Shown here one piece after another: positions 1 to 7,505 of a stretch of DNA of 64,000 nt (position 1 is the first letter of the stretch; each line of letters opens with the position of its first letter). The stretch is from Alloscardovia macacae. Its GTDB lineage: Bacteria > Actinomycetota > Actinomycetes > Actinomycetales > Bifidobacteriaceae. A program made the position numbers and the translations under genes. The stretch is taken from NCBI RefSeq assembly GCF_002259705.1, contig NZ_MWWT01000001.1, positions 418,285 through 482,284 on the forward strand, read 5' to 3'. A model generated the notes under the pieces. That model had not been told where the DNA came from. It saw only the letters and a program-made list of their open reading frames with translations, and searched no databases.

Positions 1-2
1 GG

Positions 3-95
3 GCTGTGACGCTGGATACGGTGGTGGCAGACCTCGTGGGGGCGGCGCGCTCGCGCGGGCAGGAGGTGCCTGAGGTGGGGAGTGCTGCTGCGTGA
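3..95 (+). CDS. 3' end of an unidentified gene (partial)
   Basis: An open frame enters from the left edge and ends at TGA 93-95, giving about 30 residues that end in GQEVPEVGSAAA. The segment TLDTVVADLVGAARSRGQ looks like the last helix of a soluble enzyme. It is loosely reminiscent of ketopantoate-reductase-like C-termini, but this is too short to name. Codon use matches the rest of the window. Confidence 0.45.
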   Translation, partial: AVTLDTVVADLVGAARSRGQEVPEVGSAAA

Positions 96-110
96 GGAAG
101 GCGCTCGTCG

Positions 111-271
111 GCACTCTGAGTTTTTCGTCCAATTTTAGTGTTTTGTAGTCAGTTCTGACCGCGTGGCTGAGCTTCGTGTGGGGACAAGAACCGCAGTATT
201 TAGCCGTTTTTCATTTCGAACACGTTCGAGAAAACGGTCAAAACTGACTACAAACTCGCCATCTTCACAGA
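111..271. repeat. Dispersed inverted-repeat element, copy 1
   Basis: Arms at 142-160 and 236-254 pair at 18 of 19 positions. A smaller hairpin sits in the loop (about 203-238). The 15-mer GCACTCTGAGTTTTT at 111-125 recurs at 39608-39622, in both cases 16 nt before the TTTGT that starts the left arm. The outer right flank at 255-271 is the near reverse complement of 39622-39638. No coding potential was seen. It looks like a small non-autonomous or REP-like element; function unknown. Confidence 0.6.
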
Positions 272-277
272 ACATAC

Positions 278-313
278 ATGAAGGGCTTCGGAATTCTCTC
301 CGAAGCCCTTCAT
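278..313 (-). terminator. Hairpin terminator after the first surface-protein gene
   Basis: A 15-bp perfect stem (278-292 with 299-313) and 6-nt loop lies 20 nt past the stop codon of the gene on the minus strand. The U-tract is poor, so termination strength is uncertain. Confidence 0.6.
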
Positions 314-332
314 TGCGCAGACATTATGTGGC

Positions 333-1922
333 TTATGCGCGCATACGCCGGTATGCTACCACGCCTATGCCCAGAGCGCTGAGAGCTGCGGCAGCAGCAC
401 CCAGAGCGAGAACATTCGAACCAGTCTTCGCTAGAGGCTGGGAGTTCTTTTCGGAGGTTTGCTCGGTCGGAGTAGTCGTGGTGGTGGTCGTGGTATCTGT
501 GTTATACGAGGTGCCGGTATTTACGTTCGAGAGCGCGGTGACCGTGTCAGCGAGAGGATTTCCATCCTCATCCACGTAGTGGACGACCACAGAGCCTACC
601 TTATGGGTGTAGTAATGCGTCGTATTCGTAGGAATAACGAGGTCGTTATAGAGCGGATTTGCGAGGCTTCGCGTGCCATTCGTCTCCGGAGTAGATGTGG
701 AGACATAGAGGCTCTTGCCCGCCTCAGTGGATGAGTAGGGGCGCACATTCAGGTTATTATATCCATTAAAGCCGAGTCGGATAGTGTAGCCATCCTTATC
801 CCAGATGGTCACCTGATGACCGAATCCCTCGACGGGCTGGGTAGCCAGTGCTTTTATCTGAGCTGCTTCGTCGGCAGTGATAAAGTCTTCGCCTGTGCTC
901 GTGGTACTCGTGAGGACATCCGTATTCGTATTTACGGAATTTGATGCCATGGCATTCGTGCGCAGGACTTCGATGAAGCCTGTGGTACTCGTATCCTCAT
1001 AGTTTTGTGTGCCAGTATATGTGGGATCTGCCACGTAGAGGGACTTGACCACAGTTCCATCAGACTGAATGGTACGCAGAATCTTGATAAAGAAGCGCTG
1101 GGTATCTGAAGCGGGGCGGTCGAGAGCTGTGCCTTCTTCTGTGTTTGCTAGTGTGGTTACCGAGCGCGTATACGTGTAATCGCTGAACTCACGCGGATTC
1201 GATGGAGTAGAGGTCTGCCCGGCGCCATCCATCATCTCATAGGTAGCCAGAGTTTTTCCATCTTCTGTGGCATAGGTGGTAGTGGACACCTGTGGCTTTG
1301 AGAGATTTGTGCTACCTACAGTATAAGGTCCGAGCTGGCCACCATACATCCAGGAAGCAGATATGCTGCCATACGTGGTATCGCTGGCGGTAGCAGTGCT
1401 ATAGGTGAGAGTAATCGGTGTATTTGCGACGCCTGTAGTGATAGTAGGGAACGCGGTGACGAGTCCCGTTAAGGATGCACTCGACCCTGGTGTCAAAGTA
1501 TGAGATTCCACCACGGAATTATCCGAAATGCGGACGAGCTCCGCGAGAACATTTTCATCCGAACGGTCCGTATTCATGGATAAACGCAGGAAGTACTGCT
1601 GAGCTATGGCTGATCCATTCGACATGCCAGCAAAAGCGAAATATCCCAGTCCGAGATAGGACACGGTATACATGCCCTCTGCAGAAGTAGGAGACCAAGA
1701 ATCCACATGCATAGGCTCGCTCAGCTTGGCGCCATTCGGGTCGCTCATATCCGGGGAGACGCTCTGCGTGGTGTCTACGAGAGTGCCGATACCTTCGCCT
1801 ACATTCAGGCTAGAAGCATCGGCGGCGTGAGCGGGAAGAAGACTGACCACAGCGCATGCTGCAGCGAGTACTCCCACAGTAGCAGCGGTCAGAGTACGGC
1901 GTACTCGGCGAGAAAGAAACAT
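333..1922 (-). CDS. LPXTG-type cell-wall-anchored surface protein with truncated MucBP-like repeat
   Basis: 529-aa secreted protein. A signal peptide covers residues 1-33 (cleavage after AHA). The C-terminus carries a sorting signal LAKTG (about residue 497), a hydrophobic stretch and an RRMRA tail, so sortase should link it to peptidoglycan. The middle is a large beta-rich ectodomain of unknown ligand. Just before the anchor a MucBP-type start (GSVVVHYVDEDGN) breaks off after about 30 residues into a Thr run and a linker. It is paralogous to the next gene upstream (2091-4079), sharing blocks such as REFSDYTYTR and DPTYTG, so the pair arose by tandem duplication. An RBS-like TAAGGA precedes the ATG. 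An adhesin role is inference. Confidence 0.8.
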   Translation of the reverse strand: MFLSRRVRRTLTAATVGVLAAACAVVSLLPAHAADASSLNVGEGIGTLVDTTQSVSPDMSDPNGAKLSEPMHVDSWSPTSAEGMYTVSYLGLGYFAFAGMSNGSAIAQQYFLRLSMNTDRSDENVLAELVRISDNSVVESHTLTPGSSASLTGLVTAFPTITTGVANTPITLTYSTATASDTTYGSISASWMYGGQLGPYTVGSTNLSKPQVSTTTYATEDGKTLATYEMMDGAGQTSTPSNPREFSDYTYTRSVTTLANTEEGTALDRPASDTQRFFIKILRTIQSDGTVVKSLYVADPTYTGTQNYEDTSTTGFIEVLRTNAMASNSVNTNTDVLTSTTSTGEDFITADEAAQIKALATQPVEGFGHQVTIWDKDGYTIRLGFNGYNNLNVRPYSSTEAGKSLYVSTSTPETNGTRSLANPLYNDLVIPTNTTHYYTHKVGSVVVHYVDEDGNPLADTVTALSNVNTGTSYNTDTTTTTTTTPTEQTSEKNSQPLAKTGSNVLALGAAAAALSALGIGVVAYRRMRA

Positions 1923-2047
1923 ACGGTAATCCTTAAAAGATAAATGTATCTGGATGCAGAAAGTTCCCCTCTTCCTGGAACTTCACTCGCGCCACTGTAG
2001 AGATGAAATCTGAAAAAGAGCTAAAAATTGGCACAGAATATGCGAAA

Positions 2048-2076
2048 AGGCCTTCCCGCACGCGGCGAGAAGGCCT
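2048..2076 (-). terminator. Terminator hairpin after the second surface-protein gene
   Basis: AGGCCTTC (2048-2055) pairs with GAAGGCCT (2069-2076), 15 nt past the stop codon at 2091. The T-tract on the minus strand is modest (TTTTCGCA). Confidence 0.55.
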
Positions 2077-2090
2077 GGATAAGCGTGAAA

Positions 2091-4079
2091 CTACGCTCTA
2101 CGCATACGGCGCCACGCTACAGCAGCCATGCCGAGCGCACTCAGAGTGAGAGCAGCGGCAGACAGCGTCAGCACATCCGAACCCGTGCGAGCCAGAGTCG
2201 TGGCAGAAGCAGGCGCGAAAACGTGCGTCACGTTCCCCACGGCATCCGTATCTGTGCGCACGAAACGGTATCCTGCAAAGCTCGAAGCCGGCAGAGTGCC
2301 GTTCTCGCGAGCGCGCAGAACGGTGCCATCCGTGGTCACCCAGATGGTGGTCTTCGTAGTAGGAACCGTCGTCACCTTACGGTAGATGTACGTCACATGC
2401 GTGGTGCCTTCCACGACTTTACCCGTCGCGTTATTATCCTTCACGCGAACGTACTCGTACTTCTCTCCGTTAAAGGAAATGGTAGATGGACGGTGGTCCT
2501 CATCCGTGTTATAGGTCAGGCCTGTGTTTACGTTATCCTCGTCCGTCTGGTCGGCAGCGATGGTATTCCCGTCTTCATCTACGTAGTGGACCACGACCGA
2601 GCCCTTCTTATGGGTGTAGTAGTGGATTACTTCACCGTGGAAAGTAACGTCATTCCACAGCTGGATATTCGTGCTACCATTCTGGCCGGTACCGCCATTA
2701 CCATACAGGCCGATGAGCGAGAGGTAGAGGCTCTTTCCCGCAGTGAGGTTCCACACTGGGGCAGCAGTCTTATTATTCGCCCCATTAAAACCGAGACGCA
2801 CTTCCTTACCATCCTGGCTCCACACCGTTACCTGAGCATTCGCAGAGCCATTCCCATCTGCAGTGGACTGCTTCGCCAGAGCTTCTACCTGTTCCGCTTC
2901 AGATTCGGTGATGAACTCTTCGCCCGAAGCAGTCTTCTGGCCTGTGACGAGGTGAAGCTCAGTATTTACGGTATTCGGTGCCATCACATTCGTCTCGAGG
3001 ACCTTAATGAAGCCGGTCGTGCTTGCGTCCGTGTAGTTCACTTCGCCCGTGTAGGTAGGATCCTGAACATAGACAGACTTTACAGTAGAACCATCTGCAG
3101 CGACGATACGGTAGAGGCGCTTCATCTTATAGAGTGGGGACTGCACATCCAGCTGCTCCGTATTCAGGTCCTTCGTACCATTTATTACCGTGCGCGTATA
3201 GGTGTAATCCGAAAACTCACGCTTTTCGGATGGAGTAGCAGACTGGCGAGCGCCCGTCATGAGAGAGTAGGATGCGAGCGTGTCTCCGCCCTCCGTCTTA
3301 TACAGAGTGTTAAAGAGGTATGGCTTTCCTACGATGGAGTTATTCACTTCGTAGAGAGTGCCAGCGACGTTATACTGCAGCTTCAGGTTACCGTACTGAT
3401 CATCATTCGCACCAGAGGTATCGTAGAAGACGTTTATATCTCCTGTGGTGAGCGTCGTGCTGCCGAGAGTGAGCTGTGGGTATGCCGTCTTAAACTCAGT
3501 CAGAGAGGTGCGCTCTCCTGGCTGAACGTCATGAGACTCGACCACAGTATTATCTGAGGACCTTACGAACTCTACGCGTACCCAGTGGACGGAGGCGTCG
3601 CGTGGCATGGACAGGCGGACATAATACGAGTCGAAGATAGACGTCCCCTGGCTAAAGCCCGACTGCATGAACCAGTTCAGTGGAGCGTAGTTAAAGGTAT
3701 ACATATCTGTATCCGTAATAGGCTGCCAGGATGGCAGACGTGCTGGCAGCTCTTCGATGGCAGCTCCATTCGCATCCGACATAGCTGGCGTAGCTGTCTG
3801 GGACTCATCTATGAGGACTCCAGCGCCCTCACCTATCTTCAGGTTCTTCGTCGCATCCTGAATCTTCTGGTGCAGTTCAGTGGTAGGAGTCACAGCAGCA
3901 TGAGCTGCATTCTGAGGAGCGAGTGTAAGCGCTCCTGTAGTCACGAGTGTGAGTGCTGCCAGGCTGACGAGAGTAGCACGAGCAGCATGCTTTACTCGCG
4001 AGGTGCGCGAGGTGCGCGAGGTGCGCGAAAGGCGCAAAAGGCGCGAAAGGCGCGCAGAAAAAGCGGTAAGTAGAGCCAT
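2091..4079 (-). CDS. LPXTG-type surface protein with MucBP domain
   Basis: 662-aa paralogue of the 333-1922 product. The signal peptide has an unusually long basic N-region (residues 1-30) built from six SR(L/T)-type tripeptides, then a hydrophobic core ending AHA-A near residue 61. The ectodomain matches its neighbour block by block and is followed by a full-length MucBP-like domain from GSVVVHYVDEDGN to YIYRKV, a short extra domain, and the sorting signal LARTG at about residue 629 with a transmembrane stretch and RRMRRA tail. MucBP domains are known from mucin-binding and other surface proteins; adhesion is therefore plausible but unproven. An AAGGA RBS precedes the ATG. It is likely transcribed ahead of the paralogue or separately, as a hairpin lies between them. 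Confidence 0.82.
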   Translation of the reverse strand: MALLTAFSARLSRLLRLSRTSRTSRTSRVKHAARATLVSLAALTLVTTGALTLAPQNAAHAAVTPTTELHQKIQDATKNLKIGEGAGVLIDESQTATPAMSDANGAAIEELPARLPSWQPITDTDMYTFNYAPLNWFMQSGFSQGTSIFDSYYVRLSMPRDASVHWVRVEFVRSSDNTVVESHDVQPGERTSLTEFKTAYPQLTLGSTTLTTGDINVFYDTSGANDDQYGNLKLQYNVAGTLYEVNNSIVGKPYLFNTLYKTEGGDTLASYSLMTGARQSATPSEKREFSDYTYTRTVINGTKDLNTEQLDVQSPLYKMKRLYRIVAADGSTVKSVYVQDPTYTGEVNYTDASTTGFIKVLETNVMAPNTVNTELHLVTGQKTASGEEFITESEAEQVEALAKQSTADGNGSANAQVTVWSQDGKEVRLGFNGANNKTAAPVWNLTAGKSLYLSLIGLYGNGGTGQNGSTNIQLWNDVTFHGEVIHYYTHKKGSVVVHYVDEDGNTIAADQTDEDNVNTGLTYNTDEDHRPSTISFNGEKYEYVRVKDNNATGKVVEGTTHVTYIYRKVTTVPTTKTTIWVTTDGTVLRARENGTLPASSFAGYRFVRTDTDAVGNVTHVFAPASATTLARTGSDVLTLSAAALTLSALGMAAVAWRRMRRA
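4000..4053. repeat. Six 9-bp tandem units inside a signal-peptide coding region
   Basis: Three exact GAGGTGCGC units (4000-4026) are followed by three GAAAGGCGC/AAAAGGCGC variants (4027-4053). Units are in frame, so gain or loss changes the length of the basic signal-peptide N-region by three residues without a frameshift. Confidence 0.85.
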
Positions 4080-4498
4080 TCTTCCTTCTTATCTCTTATG
4101 GTCGAACTTATCGTGTCGGTATGTATGTTTTTCAGTTCCAGAAGAGTTCATTCTAGCATAGTGGATGGCATTTTCCTTGGGGGAGCGAGACGGTGTGGCG
4201 AGTATGAATTCAGAATGAATGACTCATGAATCACGAATGAATATAAACTGAACAGAATCTGGAGGAAACTCGATATAGCCCCCTGCTGGTAAAATAAAAA
4301 ACACGAAAAGAAGAGCTCATAAAACGTAGAATTAAGAACGCTACGGATGCGTTTCTTTGATGAAATCCCGAGCAGTAGTGAAGAATGTGCTGGCGGGAGA
4401 ATTGACGGGTTACTACGCGCTAGCCAGAACTCTGACGCACGCATAACGGATGCGAGGCAGAAGCAGAACGAGCGAGCGCCAGAAAGATATAGAAAATC
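4080..4498. other. Intergenic region between divergent surface-protein and helicase genes
   Basis: 419 bp with no convincing gene, AT-richer than its surroundings. It must hold promoters for both divergent genes. Direct cues are a TTGACG word at 4404 and GATATAGA immediately before the helicase ATG. No strong palindrome was found. Confidence 0.4.
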
Positions 4499-6286
4499 AT
4501 GAAGTTTGAAGAACTGGGCCTGAGCCCACAGATTTTGCGTGCCGTACAGGATATGGGATTCGAGGAAGCCTCGCCTATCCAGGCAGCCGCCATCCCGGTC
4601 GTCATGAGCGGCCGCGATATGATAGGCCAGGCGCAGACCGGAACCGGTAAGACCGCATCCTTCGGCATCCCAGTCCTCGAAAAGGTGGATCCGAAGGACT
4701 ACAGCACACAGGTGCTCATCCTCGCTCCTACACGAGAGCTGGCCATCCAGTCCTCCGAAGAGCTGCACCGCCTTTCGAAGTACATGCACGGCGTAAAAAT
4801 CGTGCCTATTTACGGCGGTGCAGATATGGCTCGTCAGATTCGCGCGCTGAAGGACGGCGTGCAGATCATCATCGGTACGCCAGGGCGCGTTATGGACCAT
4901 CTGCGTCGCGGTACGCTCACCACAGAGCACATCCACACCATCGTGCTCGATGAAGCCGATGAGATGCTGAACATGGGCTTTAGGGAAGACATCGAAGCTA
5001 TCCTCGACCAGATGCCGGAGGAAGGCCGCCAGATGGTGCTCTTCTCGGCCACCATGGCGAAGCCTATTATGGACATCACCACGAAGTACCAGAAGGATGC
5101 CGAGCTGGTGAAGGTGGCGCAGACTGAGCTGACCGTGCCGAACATCGACCAGTATTACTATGACGTGCGCCGTAAAGATAAGACGGACGTGCTCACACGA
5201 CTGCTGGATTACTACTCGCCGAAGCTGTCCCTCGTCTTCTGTAATACGAAGTCCATGGTGGACGAGCTCGCCGAGACTCTGCAGTCGCGCGGATACGCGG
5301 CGGAGGGCCTGCATGGGGACATGAAGCAGTCTGCCCGCGACCGCGTGATGAAGCGGTTCCGCTCGGGGAAGGTCGAGGTGCTCATCGCGACGGACGTGGC
5401 GGCGCGCGGTATCGACGTGGATGACGTCGAAGCTGTGTTCAATTATGACATTCCTCGCGAAGTGGAATACTACGTTCACCGCATCGGCCGTACCGGCCGT
5501 GCGGGTCGTGCAGGGCGTGCCTTCAGCTTCGTGCGCGGTAAGGAAGTCTATAAGCTGCGTGACATCCAGCGCTACTGCAAGACGAAGATAGTGGCGCAGC
5601 ACATTCCTACTCTGGCGGACGTGCAGGCCATGAAGACCGAAAAGGTTATGGATGATGTCCTCAGCGTGGTGGAAGCTGGTGGCCTGCATGAGATGATAGA
5701 CATCATCGAGACGCAGATAAACACCTCAGACTACACGGCCATGGACATCGCTGCAGCCTTCCTGAAGAAGGCTCTCGAAGGTGCCAGCGACATGAGCGCA
5801 CAGAACGCGGATGGCGTGGACACGCTGACTGCTTTTGATAAGCGGGGTGAGGATCCTGGATTCGATCTGGCTGGCGAGCGACCGAACCGTAAGAAGCGCC
5901 GCGAGCGGGAGTTCGGCGAGGGGCATGACGGCTCTCGGGGCGAGGGCGGACGCGGTCGCGACGGCGGGCGTGATGGGCGTGACGGTGGACGCGGCTCACG
6001 CAAGCATAACCTTCATAAGGAAGACGTGGAAGTGGGCATGACCCGCTTTAAGATAAGCCTCGGAAAGAAGCATGGCATTCGCCCGAATGACGTGGTGCGC
6101 ATCATCTCCAGTGAAGCACACATCCCTGGCCGCGCCATCGGAGCTATCGAGCTGAATGATAATACCAGCTACGTGGAGCTGCCGTCCGAGCTGTCCTCTC
6201 TCGTGCTGAAGTCCATGAAGAAGGTAAAGTTTAAGGGAAAGAAGCTCGGTCTCGAGCTGGCCTTTACGAAAAAGAAGAAGAAGTAA
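4499..6286 (+). CDS. deaD: DEAD-box ATP-dependent RNA helicase
   Basis: 595 aa. It unwinds RNA duplexes using ATP, in ribosome assembly and mRNA decay. All signature motifs are visible in order: GTGKT (Walker A), PTRELA, TPGR, DEAD, SAT, and HRIGRTGRAGRAG. After the RecA-like core there is a Gly/Arg/Asp-rich linker (about residues 475-505, GRDGGRDGRDGGRG), then a DbpA/CsdA-type RNA-binding domain, then a Lys-rich tail. The start at 4499 is preceded by TATAGA ending 5 nt upstream and no good RBS, so the mRNA may be leaderless. The downstream 440 bp hold three very long hairpins. Confidence 0.93.
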   Translation: MKFEELGLSPQILRAVQDMGFEEASPIQAAAIPVVMSGRDMIGQAQTGTGKTASFGIPVLEKVDPKDYSTQVLILAPTRELAIQSSEELHRLSKYMHGVKIVPIYGGADMARQIRALKDGVQIIIGTPGRVMDHLRRGTLTTEHIHTIVLDEADEMLNMGFREDIEAILDQMPEEGRQMVLFSATMAKPIMDITTKYQKDAELVKVAQTELTVPNIDQYYYDVRRKDKTDVLTRLLDYYSPKLSLVFCNTKSMVDELAETLQSRGYAAEGLHGDMKQSARDRVMKRFRSGKVEVLIATDVAARGIDVDDVEAVFNYDIPREVEYYVHRIGRTGRAGRAGRAFSFVRGKEVYKLRDIQRYCKTKIVAQHIPTLADVQAMKTEKVMDDVLSVVEAGGLHEMIDIIETQINTSDYTAMDIAAAFLKKALEGASDMSAQNADGVDTLTAFDKRGEDPGFDLAGERPNRKKRREREFGEGHDGSRGEGGRGRDGGRDGRDGGRGSRKHNLHKEDVEVGMTRFKISLGKKHGIRPNDVVRIISSEAHIPGRAIGAIELNDNTSYVELPSELSSLVLKSMKKVKFKGKKLGLELAFTKKKKK

Positions 6287-6316
6287 GGGTAAGTCAGTCA
6301 GTACGTAAGCGCCGGG

Positions 6317-6388
6317 AACTTTACCCCGAATTGTGACCATATTTTGTCTCAGATAGGAGCCGAAATGGTCACAATTCGGGGTAAAGTT
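6317..6388. repeat. Long hairpin 1 of 3 downstream of deaD
   Basis: A perfect 24-bp inverted repeat (6317-6340 with 6365-6388) with a 24-nt loop. It could end deaD transcription, as TTTT follows, but the stem is far longer than an ordinary terminator. Confidence 0.85.
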
Positions 6389-6428
6389 TTATGACCATCG
6401 TAGGAGCTGCACGTTTTCATGACATCGG

Positions 6429-6506
6429 ACAAACTTACGCTCAAGATTTAGCCATTTTCTCCTTCTGATAGGGCGAAAAATGGCTAAATCTTTAGCGTAA
6501 GTTTGT
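6429..6506. repeat. Long hairpin 2 of 3
   Basis: Arms 6429-6458 and 6477-6506 match at 29 of 30 positions, loop 18 nt. The arm sequence differs from hairpins 1 and 3. The word ATTTAGCC(A/G)TTTTTC also occurs in the loop of the dispersed element at about 198-212. Confidence 0.85.
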
Positions 6507-6558
6507 TATCTGCTGTCGAAGGAGCGTGAATCGGAGAGGAAGCGCGCACTCCTACTGC

Positions 6559-6647
6559 AAAAAATGCGACTTTTCTAGAAGTTCATCGATTTGCTGAGCC
6601 TGAGCAGCCCATTTTTTCGACAAACTTCTAGAAAAGTCGCATTTTTT
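6559..6647. repeat. Long hairpin 3 of 3, also the likely phoU terminator
   Basis: Arms 6559-6589 and 6617-6647 match at 29 of 31 positions, loop 27 nt, with A6 at the left foot and T6 at the right foot. It lies between convergent deaD and phoU and can act on both strands. A C/A/G-rich simple stretch (CCAGC-like, 6660-6720) separates it from the phoU stop. Confidence 0.85.
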
Positions 6648-6722
6648 AAAAAATCTCAGCAGCCCGACCGACCAGCCCAGCCCGCCCCAGCTCAGCCCAG
6701 CCAGACCCAGCAGATCGCCAGC

Positions 6723-7409
6723 CTAGTCCCCGTCGCTATCCACGCCGATGAAGCGGGACGGATCCTTCGACGGGTCAAAGCCAGAGACCATGTATACGAG
6801 ACGGCGGCCGATGGACACGCTGTGGTCTCCGATGCGCTCGTAGTACCGGCTCAGCAGTACGGAATCGATGGTCTGATCCGTGGTGGCCGTCCACTCGTCC
6901 GAACGCGCGATGGTATACACACTTTCGAAAAGCTTATCCATGGTGTCATCACTGAGGATGAGGCGCTGTGCAGCCTTTTCGTCATGCGACGTCATAAGGT
7001 CAGACAGGGTAGAGGTGGTCTTTTCCGCGAAGTCCTGCATCTGGAGGAAGATGTCCTTCACCTGAGGAGCCAGCGGCGAGTCCGGGTACGTGCTACGTGC
7101 GGTTTCAGCTATGTGGCGTGCGAGGTCGCCTATGCGTTCGAGCAGCGAGGCGATGCTCATGGTAGAGACGACGATGCGCAGATCCGTAGCTACAGGACTC
7201 TGCTTCGCCAGTAAGATAACGCACTGGTTATTAATGGAATGCTCGAGAGCATCGATGTGCGCATCCCCGTCGATAACGTCCTGCGCGAGCTCGATGTTCC
7301 CCTCGAACAGTGCCCTGCCAGCATCCTCGACAGCGTCGTGCACAGCTGCTGCCATGGAGGTGAGATCCTCCGCGACCTGCTGTAATTCCTCGTTAAATAT
7401 AGCGCGCAT
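6723..7409 (-). CDS. phoU: Phosphate-signalling protein PhoU
   Basis: 228 aa, two PhoU helical-bundle domains. Metal-ligand-type acidic clusters occur in each half (ERIGDLARHI and ERIGDHSVSI). PhoU normally couples the Pst transporter to a PhoR-type kinase and restrains phosphate uptake. AGGAG lies 6 nt before the ATG. It is divergent from a SenX3/PhoR-like kinase gene, which fits a phosphate-sensing pair, although no pst genes are in the window. Confidence 0.9.
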   Translation of the reverse strand: MRAIFNEELQQVAEDLTSMAAAVHDAVEDAGRALFEGNIELAQDVIDGDAHIDALEHSINNQCVILLAKQSPVATDLRIVVSTMSIASLLERIGDLARHIAETARSTYPDSPLAPQVKDIFLQMQDFAEKTTSTLSDLMTSHDEKAAQRLILSDDTMDKLFESVYTIARSDEWTATTDQTIDSVLLSRYYERIGDHSVSIGRRLVYMVSGFDPSKDPSRFIGVDSDGD

Positions 7410-7505
7410 GAGTGCTCCTGTTCGGTTTAGCGTTCCTCGTACCGTGTGCTTCCATTTTACGGGTAGCCCGTGTCATTCGGATAGCGCGTGTGGGAAAATG
7501 AGAGT

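Noticed and set aside
4148..5689. 513-codon open frame on the minus strand opposite deaD
   Set aside because: It lies fully antisense to a helicase with complete motifs, has no RBS, and His/Arg-rich composition typical of reverse-frame shadows in this genome.
6300..6720. Insertion sequence remnant between deaD and phoU
   Set aside because: No transposase fragment or target duplication is visible; each dyad is self-contained, so they are listed as hairpins.
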